This document shows positions 26,623 to 32,377 of a stretch of 64,000 bases of DNA, in pieces. The stretch's first letter is position 1. Each line of letters begins with the position of its first letter. This stretch comes from an uncultured Clostridia bacterium (GTDB taxonomy: Bacteria; Bacillota; Clostridia; Christensenellales; UBA1242). The stretch is from assembly GCA_934747885.1 (NCBI GenBank), contig CAKVHE010000002.1, positions 186,001-250,000 on the forward strand, in the 5' to 3' direction. The translations under genes were made by a program, and so were the position numbers. Below the pieces are notes generated by a model. That model ran no database searches, was not told the origin of the DNA, and saw nothing but the letters and a program-made list of their open reading frames with translations.

Positions 26623-26698
26623 GCTTACGTGGCGCAGCAGGTAGCGCACAGCCTTGGTAAGGCTGAGGTCACGAGTTCGAATCTCGTCGTAAGCTCCA
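26623..26698 (+). tRNA. tRNA-Thr (anticodon GGT), CCA encoded
   Basis: Acceptor GCTTACG / CGTAAGC, D arm with GCGCAGCAGGTAGCGC, anticodon stem CAGCC / GGCTG with loop TTGGTAA (anticodon GGT), T arm ACGAGTTCGAATCTCGT, discriminator T, encoded CCA. Confidence 0.96.
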
Positions 26699-26700
26699 TA

Positions 26701-26742
26701 AAATCGTTGAAACTTAATTTGTTTGGTTTCAACGATTTTTTT
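26701..26742 (+). terminator. Terminator of tRNA-Thr
   Basis: Perfect 13-bp stem AAATCGTTGAAAC / GTTTCAACGATTT with a 12-nt loop and T run. Confidence 0.88.
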
Positions 26743-26775
26743 ATAAAAAGATTTTTGCAAAAGGTGAAGGAGAAA

Positions 26776-27489
26776 ATGTACAATTTAATTAGTTTGTCAA
26801 TATTTATGTTTGTAATATTGTTTGGCGTTCTAATAAGCAAAAGTAGTCGTCAAGAAATTGTTTTAAGATGTATTGCTGCTATTCTTTTAACCTATAAATT
26901 TTTGCACTATTTAATTTCAAATATAAAAGGCGTTGTTTCGGTTCCGGTAGAAATAAGTGCGCTTAGTTATTTTTTGGTTAGCTTTATTGTATTGTTTAAA
27001 ATTAAAAAACTATATATTGTTGGTTCGTTTTTTGGTATAATTGCGGGGCTGGGATATATGTGGTATTACACCTTGTTTGGTTTTGCAACTATGAGCCATG
27101 TTACAGTTCCTAGTTTGGTTATTGCAAGTTTTTGCCATAGCACGCTGCTAATTCTTGGTTGCTATTTGCTTGGCAAACAAAAATTTGAAAAGCCAGAGCG
27201 TAAAAAAATATGGATTGCAGTTTTTGCAATGCTTACTTGGGCTGAAGTGTTTTATAGTATGCAAGAAATGGGCAAAACACTTATTTATTACTTAATAAGA
27301 CCAGAATTTCTGTTTTTCTCTGCAAGTATGCCGTTAAATGTCTTGTGCGCAATAGGTTACTATGCGGCTTTGACGATAATGTTTTACGGAACTATTAAAA
27401 TGTTTTATATTTTTAATGAATGTGCCGTGGGTGATGGTGATGAGCAGATGTCAAATCATGCGAGTGAAACCGCAGAAGCAAATGCATAG
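26776..27489 (+). CDS. Hypothetical integral membrane protein
   Basis: A 237-residue protein with about six or seven hydrophobic helices and a short acidic, hydrophilic tail. I place the start at ATG 26776, preceded by GAAGGAG; the frame extends further upstream only through the tRNA-Thr. It vaguely recalls YwaF-like membrane proteins, but I cannot assign it. It is a single gene between two terminators. Confidence 0.75.
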   Translation: MYNLISLSIFMFVILFGVLISKSSRQEIVLRCIAAILLTYKFLHYLISNIKGVVSVPVEISALSYFLVSFIVLFKIKKLYIVGSFFGIIAGLGYMWYYTLFGFATMSHVTVPSLVIASFCHSTLLILGCYLLGKQKFEKPERKKIWIAVFAMLTWAEVFYSMQEMGKTLIYYLIRPEFLFFSASMPLNVLCAIGYYAALTIMFYGTIKMFYIFNECAVGDGDEQMSNHASETAEANA

Positions 27490-27520
27490 AATTGTAAGCT
27501 CTAAATTTTATGGGGTTGAG

Positions 27521-27545
27521 GCTCCAAAATTTGGAGCTTTTTTTG
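27521..27545 (+). terminator. Intrinsic terminator
   Basis: Stem GCTCCAAA / TTTGGAGC followed by a T run. Confidence 0.85.
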
Positions 27546-27560
27546 TCGCCATTATTGAGC

Positions 27561-27589
27561 TTGAAATAAATTTGATTTTGTGATACAAT
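27561..27589 (+). promoter_or_regulatory. Promoter of hypothetical gene pair
   Basis: -35 TTGAAA (27561-27566), 17-bp spacer, -10 TACAAT (27584-27589); ATG 27599 follows by 9 nt without a Shine-Dalgarno. Confidence 0.7.
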
Positions 27590-27598
27590 ATGTTGTAT

Positions 27599-28576
27599 AT
27601 GAAAGAAGAATTATCAGTGAAATTAAAAAATGAAGTTTTAAAATTTATAGCTGAAGGCGGCGATCTGTACCAAACACCAGCAAAGAGTTGGCCGTTTTAT
27701 TCTACCTATAGAAGTTTTTTGCGTTTGAACCATTTTAAAAATGCCGAGGAAGTTTTTGAAGCATTAGGTATTGAATACGACAGAGAGTATAATCGTTTTT
27801 ACGAAACATTAAACAAGACCAAACTTATTGCCGATGAAAATAACGAGTTGACCGATTCTCGCTCTGCGGCGGTAGCAGCGATAAAAGTATTTGCCGATGA
27901 GCTTAATTGCACGCCTAGCGATTATTTGATACTTATGTCGCCTTATCGTATGAAAAAGGCGTTTAAGCGTACCAACTACATAAATCATGTTATAAGAGAA
28001 CTTAGACGTGAATTTCCAGATGGGGATATTACAGGAATAAAAACTAAAAATCCAAGATTGTACGAAAGAATTTCTGTAATTGTTAAGAACCTTGTTGGCG
28101 AAGGGGTATCTCGTCCAGACGTTATGGATCTTTTGGGGGTAAGTTTTTCTGGTAACGGATGTAAAAAACCGGCACAGATCAAAAGGTCACGAATTAACGA
28201 TAGCGAGGTGTATTCCGAATACAAACAGAAAAAAGATCAAATTAAAAATTTAGCTGCGGATGATAGAGAACTATATAGTAAAATTTTAGTTTGCGCTACT
28301 AGATTTAATATTTCGGTTTATGATTGGTTTGTGGTGCATGGTGAAACACCGCCAGAAAATTCCAACAGAAATACAAATCGCTTGTCTATCTGCAAGGTAG
28401 ATAAGCAGGCGCGAGAACAAGAACTGCTTGAAAAAAGGGCAGAAATAATTAAACGTTTAAAAATCAAACGTCCTGCAAACAAGTGTGAAGCTTATTATTA
28501 TGATAAATATCTTGCAAAATTGACACTAGACGAGTTGGAACAAAGTGAAGTCGCGCAAGATGAAATGGCGGACTAG
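27599..28576 (+). CDS. Hypothetical protein, possibly nucleic-acid binding
   Basis: A 325-residue, basic, mostly helical soluble protein. No catalytic motif is visible. Repeated helix pairs (for example NAEEVFEALGIEYDREYNRFYE and SRPDVMDLLGVSF) look like small DNA-binding or homeodomain-like modules, but this is only an impression. I start it at ATG 27599 because the promoter occupies the bases before it. It lies 9 nt upstream of a putative Cys-His-Asp enzyme, so the two form an operon. Confidence 0.7.
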   Translation: MKEELSVKLKNEVLKFIAEGGDLYQTPAKSWPFYSTYRSFLRLNHFKNAEEVFEALGIEYDREYNRFYETLNKTKLIADENNELTDSRSAAVAAIKVFADELNCTPSDYLILMSPYRMKKAFKRTNYINHVIRELRREFPDGDITGIKTKNPRLYERISVIVKNLVGEGVSRPDVMDLLGVSFSGNGCKKPAQIKRSRINDSEVYSEYKQKKDQIKNLAADDRELYSKILVCATRFNISVYDWFVVHGETPPENSNRNTNRLSICKVDKQAREQELLEKRAEIIKRLKIKRPANKCEAYYYDKYLAKLTLDELEQSEVAQDEMAD

Positions 28577-28585
28577 GTAGGAAGT

Positions 28586-29110
28586 ATGGGAAAATATATT
28601 TTACCTCTTCAGCAAGACGGAATTTACAAGCATATATGTAGAAACGGAATAAAAAAGAAAAAATCGATACCGTTTTCGCCGTATTTTTATAAATCTTTAA
28701 CATCGCAAGTAGATGGGAAACCATTGGGCGAGTTTTTAAAACTAGCGGACACAAGCGGATATTGTTATTTTTATTCTTTATTGCTAGCAAGCGGTTTAGA
28801 AAATGCTGAACTAAAATATGGAGTGCTAAACGTACTTAACACCAACATTAACGATTGCTATTATGAAGAGTTTGGACACGGTTGGGTAGAAGAAGGCTCG
28901 GCGGTTTATGACACAACTTGCAAACAGGTTTTTAACAAAGATTGGTACTATAAAAATTTTGAAGTAACAGTAAAGCAAAGCATACCTACTAGCGAACTAG
29001 CAAAAAATGAAGTCTTTGAAGAACTTTTGGCGGAATCGATAAAAGAACGCCAGAGTTTAAAGCCGCTTGCGGACCGAATATTGCAAGAACGCAATATGCA
29101 GAATGAATAA
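28586..29110 (+). CDS. Hypothetical protein with Cys-His-Asp pattern (transglutaminase-like?)
   Basis: A 174-residue protein. A Cys at the start of a helix (SGYCYFYSLLLASG, about residue 54), a later FGHGWVEEGSAVYDTT segment with His and Asp in the spacing seen in transglutaminase/papain-like folds, and the surrounding aromatic residues suggest a cysteine-based catalytic triad. No signal peptide. TAGGAAG precedes the start. It is coupled to the upstream unknown gene and followed by the Rrf2 regulator after 18 nt. The assignment is inference; substrate unknown. Confidence 0.6.
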   Translation: MGKYILPLQQDGIYKHICRNGIKKKKSIPFSPYFYKSLTSQVDGKPLGEFLKLADTSGYCYFYSLLLASGLENAELKYGVLNVLNTNINDCYYEEFGHGWVEEGSAVYDTTCKQVFNKDWYYKNFEVTVKQSIPTSELAKNEVFEELLAESIKERQSLKPLADRILQERNMQNE

Positions 29111-29128
29111 GATTTTGAGGTGTATGTT

Positions 29129-29533
29129 ATGAAAATATCTTCAAAAGGCAGATATGCTGTAAGAACAATGGTGGAACTTGCGCGCGTGCAAGATGGTTAT
29201 CGTTCGGTGGCGGAAATCGCTCAAAGTCAAGAAATATCGGTTAAATATTTGGAAAAAATTATTGGCCTCCTTGTAAAGAACAAACTTATTGTATCGGCGC
29301 GTGGCAGTGAGGGCGGGTATAAACTTGCAAAAAGTGCGGGGCAGATTTCGGTGGCTGATGTTTTGCGAGCTACCAATGATTTGCCGGAGCTTGCGCCTTG
29401 CCTTGGTGCAGGGCAAAGTTGTCCAAGACAAAATTGTTGTGATAGCAACGGTTGTTGGAGCAAGCTTAATGAACTAATTGTGAATTATTTGGCGTCAGTA
29501 AGCCTAAAAAATTTATTAGACAAAACTTTTTAA
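29129..29533 (+). CDS. iscR: Rrf2-family regulator, IscR-like
   Basis: A 134-residue regulator with a winged helix (MKISSKGRYAVRTMVELA, then VKYLEKIIGLL and GSEGGYKLAK). It has Cys91, Cys98 and Cys104, spaced like the Fe-S ligands of IscR (Cys92, 98, 104 in E. coli), plus Cys103 and Cys109. It probably senses [2Fe-2S] status and controls the nifS-nifU operon directly downstream, through the palindrome at 29569-29593. I start at ATG 29129 after GAGGTG, not at GTG 29120. Could also be a CymR-like regulator, but the Cys cluster favours IscR. Confidence 0.85.
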   Translation: MKISSKGRYAVRTMVELARVQDGYRSVAEIAQSQEISVKYLEKIIGLLVKNKLIVSARGSEGGYKLAKSAGQISVADVLRATNDLPELAPCLGAGQSCPRQNCCDSNGCWSKLNELIVNYLASVSLKNLLDKTF

Positions 29534-29538
29534 ACCCA

Positions 29539-29567
29539 TTGACAAGTTTTGTCTTTTTTTATATAAT
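29539..29567 (+). promoter_or_regulatory. Promoter of nifS-nifU
   Basis: -35 TTGACA (29539-29544), 17-bp spacer, -10 TATAAT (29562-29567). Confidence 0.85.
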
Positions 29568-29568
29568 A

Positions 29569-29593
29569 ATATCATACCAATATGGTAGGATAT
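29569..29593. promoter_or_regulatory. Rrf2/IscR-type operator
   Basis: A 25-bp palindrome with 11 of 12 arm positions paired, of the form ATA-N3-TACC-N5-GGTA-N3-TAT. It begins one base after the -10 and covers the predicted transcription start of nifS. The half-site spacing equals the E. coli IscR type-1 site, with TACC replacing GACT. Confidence 0.75.
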
Positions 29594-29624
29594 GATTGTA
29601 AATAAAAAATCAAAAGGAGATAAA

Positions 29625-30809
29625 ATGATATACTTAGACAACGCGGGGACAACAAAAGTTAGCGCAAAAGCCAAAGAAGCAATGTTGCCGTTTTTGGATA
29701 ACATATATGGCAATGCGAGTAGTTTGCATACGGCAGGGCAAATAGCAAAGGAATATTTGGAAAGTGCAAGAGATCAAATTGCAAATTGCATAAATGCCAA
29801 AAGTGCAGAAATATATTTTACATCTGGTGGTTCGGAAAGTGACAACTGGGCAATAAATTCGGCATGCAAATATGCTAAACTTATTGGTAAAAATCACATA
29901 ATAACAACCGCATTTGAACATCATGCAGTGTTAAATACCATAAAAGAGAAGCAAAAAGAGGGTTTTGAGGTTACTTATTTACCGGTTTATGAAAACGGTA
30001 TTGTAAAAGTGGAAGATTTGGTTAATGCAATAACGGACAAAACATTTTTGGTAAGCGTAATGTTTGCAAATAACGAAATCGGCACTATTCAACCAATTGA
30101 GAAAATTGGGAAGGTTTGCAGGGAGCATAAGATAATTTTTCATACTGATGCGGTGCAAGCAGTGGGACATTTGCCAATTGATGTAAAAAAACAAAATATA
30201 GATATGCTTTCGGCGTCGGGGCATAAGTTCCATTCGCCTAAGGGGGTCGGCTTTTTGTATGTAAGTGAAAAAACGCCGCTCTTTAGTTTTGTGCAAGGTG
30301 GCGCACAAGAGAAAAATAAACGTGCGGGAACCGAAAACACTGCAGGAATTGTGGCGATGGCAACAGCACTTAAAGAAGCAGTTTGTGAAATGCCAGAAAC
30401 GAGTAAAAGAGAAAAATACCTTAGAGATGAATTGTTTGAGCAATTGTCGGTTGTTCCACATAGCAAGATTAACGGAGATATAAAAAATAGATTAACAAAC
30501 AACTTTAATATGAGTTTTGAAGGAATTGAAGGCGAAAGTTTGCTATTGTTGCTTAATGAAGAAGGAATTGAAGCATCTAGTGGCAGTGCTTGCACAAGTG
30601 GAACGCTAGATCCAAGCCATGTGTTGCTTGCAATTGGTTTGCCACATGAAATTGCCCACGGCAGTTTGAGGCTGACACTTAGCAAATATACAACCAAAGA
30701 AGAAATAGAAAAAGCCATTGATGCAACAAAACGCGTGGTAGAAAAATTGAGAGAAATGAGTCCGGTTTGGGACAAATTGGAAAAAGGAGAACAAAAACAT
30801 GCTATATAG
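29625..30809 (+). CDS. nifS: Cysteine desulfurase (NifS/IscS type)
   Basis: PLP enzyme that takes sulfur from cysteine for Fe-S cluster assembly. The 394-residue protein starts MIYLDNAGTTKVSAKA, has the PLP-binding Lys201 in SASGHKFHSPKG and the catalytic Cys323 in SGSACTSGT, the loop pattern of group I enzymes. AAGGAGAT precedes ATG 29625; the longer frame from 29592 would start inside the operator. It overlaps nifU by 11 nt, so the desulfurase and its scaffold are translationally coupled. Confidence 0.95.
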   Translation: MIYLDNAGTTKVSAKAKEAMLPFLDNIYGNASSLHTAGQIAKEYLESARDQIANCINAKSAEIYFTSGGSESDNWAINSACKYAKLIGKNHIITTAFEHHAVLNTIKEKQKEGFEVTYLPVYENGIVKVEDLVNAITDKTFLVSVMFANNEIGTIQPIEKIGKVCREHKIIFHTDAVQAVGHLPIDVKKQNIDMLSASGHKFHSPKGVGFLYVSEKTPLFSFVQGGAQEKNKRAGTENTAGIVAMATALKEAVCEMPETSKREKYLRDELFEQLSVVPHSKINGDIKNRLTNNFNMSFEGIEGESLLLLLNEEGIEASSGSACTSGTLDPSHVLLAIGLPHEIAHGSLRLTLSKYTTKEEIEKAIDATKRVVEKLREMSPVWDKLEKGEQKHAI

Positions 30810-31170
30810 CGATAAAGTAATGGATCATTTTTTACATCCTCGCAATGTGGGTGAAATGGAAAACCCTGATGGTGTGGGAGAGGTAGGCAACGCAAAATGT
30901 GGAGATATTATGCGTATGTACATAAAAGTTGACGACGGGATTATTACCGACGCAAAATTTAAGACTTTTGGGTGCGGAAGTGCAATTGCCACAAGTTCTA
31001 TGGCTACTGAACTTATTAAAGGTAAGCCAATTGATGAGGCGGTAAAACTTTCCAACAAAGCCGTTGTAGAAGCGCTTGATGGTTTGCCTGCGCACAAATT
31101 GCATTGTTCAGTGCTTGCCGAAGAGGCTGTAAAAAGTGCAGTAGAAGATTATTATAACAAAAAGAAATAA
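30799..31170 (+). CDS. nifU: Fe-S cluster assembly scaffold NifU/IscU
   Basis: A 123-residue N-terminal-type NifU scaffold. The three cluster-ligand Cys are visible (Cys34, Cys59, Cys103), with Asp36 beside the first, as in NAKCGDIM and TFGCGSAIATSS. It receives sulfur from NifS and builds Fe-S clusters. It lacks the C-terminal Nfu domain. It overlaps nifS, completing an iscR-nifS-nifU set. No sufBCD is seen here. Confidence 0.95.
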   Translation: MLYSDKVMDHFLHPRNVGEMENPDGVGEVGNAKCGDIMRMYIKVDDGIITDAKFKTFGCGSAIATSSMATELIKGKPIDEAVKLSNKAVVEALDGLPAHKLHCSVLAEEAVKSAVEDYYNKKK

Positions 31171-31254
31171 AATTTAACGGGAATTTAAGGTTGGTAGGTG
31201 TATATTATAAACTTTTGGTCAAAAATTTGATAAATAAAGTTTTTGGAGTACACT

Positions 31255-31938
31255 ATGCCAGACTGGGTTACCGTTATTATTTTTTCATCTGTTGCGGTTG
31301 TATATTTGTTTATTATTTCAAAGTTGCTTGGCAAAAAGCAAATCGCTCAACTAGAATTTATAGACTATGTTATGGGCATTTCTATTGGATCTATTGCTGC
31401 CGAAATGGCAACAGATTTAGACCAAACTCCATGGCAATATTATTTGCTTGGTATGACTGTGTTTTTTTTGTTTGACCTTTTTGTAAGTTTTATTGGTAGA
31501 AAAGGTCCGGCAATGAAGCACTTTTTTAAGGGGCGCCCAGAAGTTATTATATATGATGGCGAAATAGATTACAAAAATTTAAAAAAGAGCAAACTTGATG
31601 TTAACGACCTAATTTCGATGTGTCGTGAAAAAGATTATTTTGACCTATCCGATATTGCCTTTGCAATTTTTGAAACTAGTGGTGAACTAAGTATTTTGCC
31701 AAAGAGTACTCAAAAACCAACCGTTGCCGAAGACTTAAAACTCTCTTTGCCGCCTGCGGGTTTGCCATTTTATTTGGTGATTGACGGCCATATTTCATAC
31801 AGCTCGTTTACGGAATTAAAAAAAGATACTGATTGGATGCTAAACAAACTAGGAATAACTAAAAAAGAGCTGAAAAATATTTTGCTTGCAACCTATGACC
31901 CCGAAACAGATATTATTGACGCGCAATATAAAAAATGA
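31255..31938 (+). CDS. DUF421 (YetF-like) membrane protein
   Basis: A 227-residue protein with about three N-terminal membrane helices followed by a cytoplasmic domain with GRPEVIIYDGEIDYKNLKKSKLDVNDL, characteristic of the DUF421/YetF family found in Bacillus and Clostridia. The function is unknown. TGGAG precedes ATG 31255, which I prefer to TTG 31243. It is monocistronic and ends before a terminator. Confidence 0.85.
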   Translation: MPDWVTVIIFSSVAVVYLFIISKLLGKKQIAQLEFIDYVMGISIGSIAAEMATDLDQTPWQYYLLGMTVFFLFDLFVSFIGRKGPAMKHFFKGRPEVIIYDGEIDYKNLKKSKLDVNDLISMCREKDYFDLSDIAFAIFETSGELSILPKSTQKPTVAEDLKLSLPPAGLPFYLVIDGHISYSSFTELKKDTDWMLNKLGITKKELKNILLATYDPETDIIDAQYKK

Positions 31939-32001
31939 TTCCAAAGTAGCGGTAAATGTTTGGCGAGTTTGAAGCCTGCAAAAAAAATTATAGAATTTTC
32001 C

Positions 32002-32038
32002 AAAATCACCAAAATTTGTTTTGTGATTTTGTTTTTTT
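32002..32038 (+). terminator. Terminator after DUF421 gene
   Basis: Arms AAAATCACcAAAA and TTTTGTGATTTT with one bulge, followed by a T run. Confidence 0.75.
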
Positions 32039-32048
32039 GTGATAATAT
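32021..32048 (+). promoter_or_regulatory. Promoter of cassette copy 1
   Basis: -35 TTGTGA (32021-32026), 16-bp spacer, -10 TAATAT (32043-32048). The predicted start (about 32055) coincides with the left arm of the GTTAGT palindrome. The -35 overlaps the upstream terminator. Confidence 0.5.
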
Positions 32049-32052
32049 ATAC

Positions 32053-32073
32053 TTGTTAGTAACATACTAACAA
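32053..32073. promoter_or_regulatory. Operator or 5'-terminal hairpin, cassette copy 1
   Basis: Perfect 9-bp inverted repeat TTGTTAGTA-ACA-TACTAACAA. Copy 2 has the same core, GTTAGT-N5-ACTAAC, at the same distance from the -10. Either a shared repressor site or a stem at the 5' end of the mRNA. Confidence 0.65.
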
Positions 32074-32090
32074 CACCCAAAAACCTAAGG

Positions 32091-32221
32091 AAAGGAGGAA
32101 ATTGTAATGGCAATATTAAGTAATGCAAAAGTGGCTGAAAGCCTTATAATTTCAGCATTTTTCTGGGGGGGGGGGGCGCCATTTAGTCGCTAAAAGCGAC
32201 TGGGCAAACGCTAGTTTAAGG
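32091..32221 (+). repeat. 131-nt identical leader repeat, copy 1
   Basis: Identical base for base to 57452-57582 (131 of 131), including the Shine-Dalgarno AAAGGAGG, the micro-ORF, the G12 run (32165-32176) and the hairpin AGTCGCT-AAA-AGCGACT (32185-32201). Similarity continues with a few substitutions to about 32270. Confidence 0.95.
32107..32193 (+). CDS. Leader micro-ORF with G12 run, copy 1
   Basis: A 28-codon ORF with a near-perfect Shine-Dalgarno (AAAGGAGG, 8 nt before ATG). The peptide reads MAILSNAKVAESLIISAFF, then Trp, three Gly from the G run, and APFSR. The stop TAA falls at the tip of the hairpin 32185-32201. With 11 G the frame would run to TAA 32270-32272 (54 codons); with 13 G it would stop at TAG 32184-32186. 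It looks like a leader peptide whose translation sets the folding of the leader RNA, or a phase-variable ORF. An internal stem GCTGAAA / TTTCAGC (32134-32156) is also present. Confidence 0.6.
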   Translation: MAILSNAKVAESLIISAFFWGGGAPFSR

Positions 32222-32377
32222 ACAGAACAAAACAGCCGAATAAAGGGCGTTTTTGCGCGTTATACAAGGTAAGCAAATTCTTTGCTTATCTCTTTTGCGT
32301 TTGCTATAAAATTGCTGACGCAATGCAATTTGTGCTAACGCGCAAATGGGACGGAACAAAATAAAAGGAAGAAAGGA
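32222..32377 (+). promoter_or_regulatory. Structured 5' leader, cassette copy 1
   Basis: Non-coding stretch before the main gene. It holds the 10-bp hairpin GGTAAGCAAA-TTC-TTTGCTTATC (32268-32290), which covaries with copy 2, a closing pair TTTGCG/CGCAAA (32294-32299 with 32341-32346) and an inner stem AAATTGC/GCAATTT (32309-32331). Confidence 0.6.

Noticed and set aside
26608..26775. N-terminal extension of the membrane protein at 26776
   Set aside because: This part of the frame reads through tRNA-Thr and its terminator; the good Shine-Dalgarno is before ATG 26776.
30140..30895. Minus-strand ORF of 251 codons over nifS-nifU
   Set aside because: It is antisense to two well-supported genes, has biased Ser/Leu composition and no Shine-Dalgarno.
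32165..32176. G12 run as an assembly artefact
   Set aside because: The same length occurs at two distant sites within an identical 131-nt block. An artefact is possible but cannot explain the conserved flanks; exact G number should still be checked in reads.
32164..32201. Programmed -1 frameshift at the G run
   Set aside because: A -1 shift leads to TAG at 32184-32186, shorter than the zero frame, so it would not make a longer product; only a +1 shift or loss of a G opens a longer frame.
32091..32221. Leader repeat as an insertion sequence or integron-like site
   Set aside because: No transposase, terminal inverted repeats or target duplications flank either copy; the promoter, ribosome site and hairpins point to a regulatory leader.
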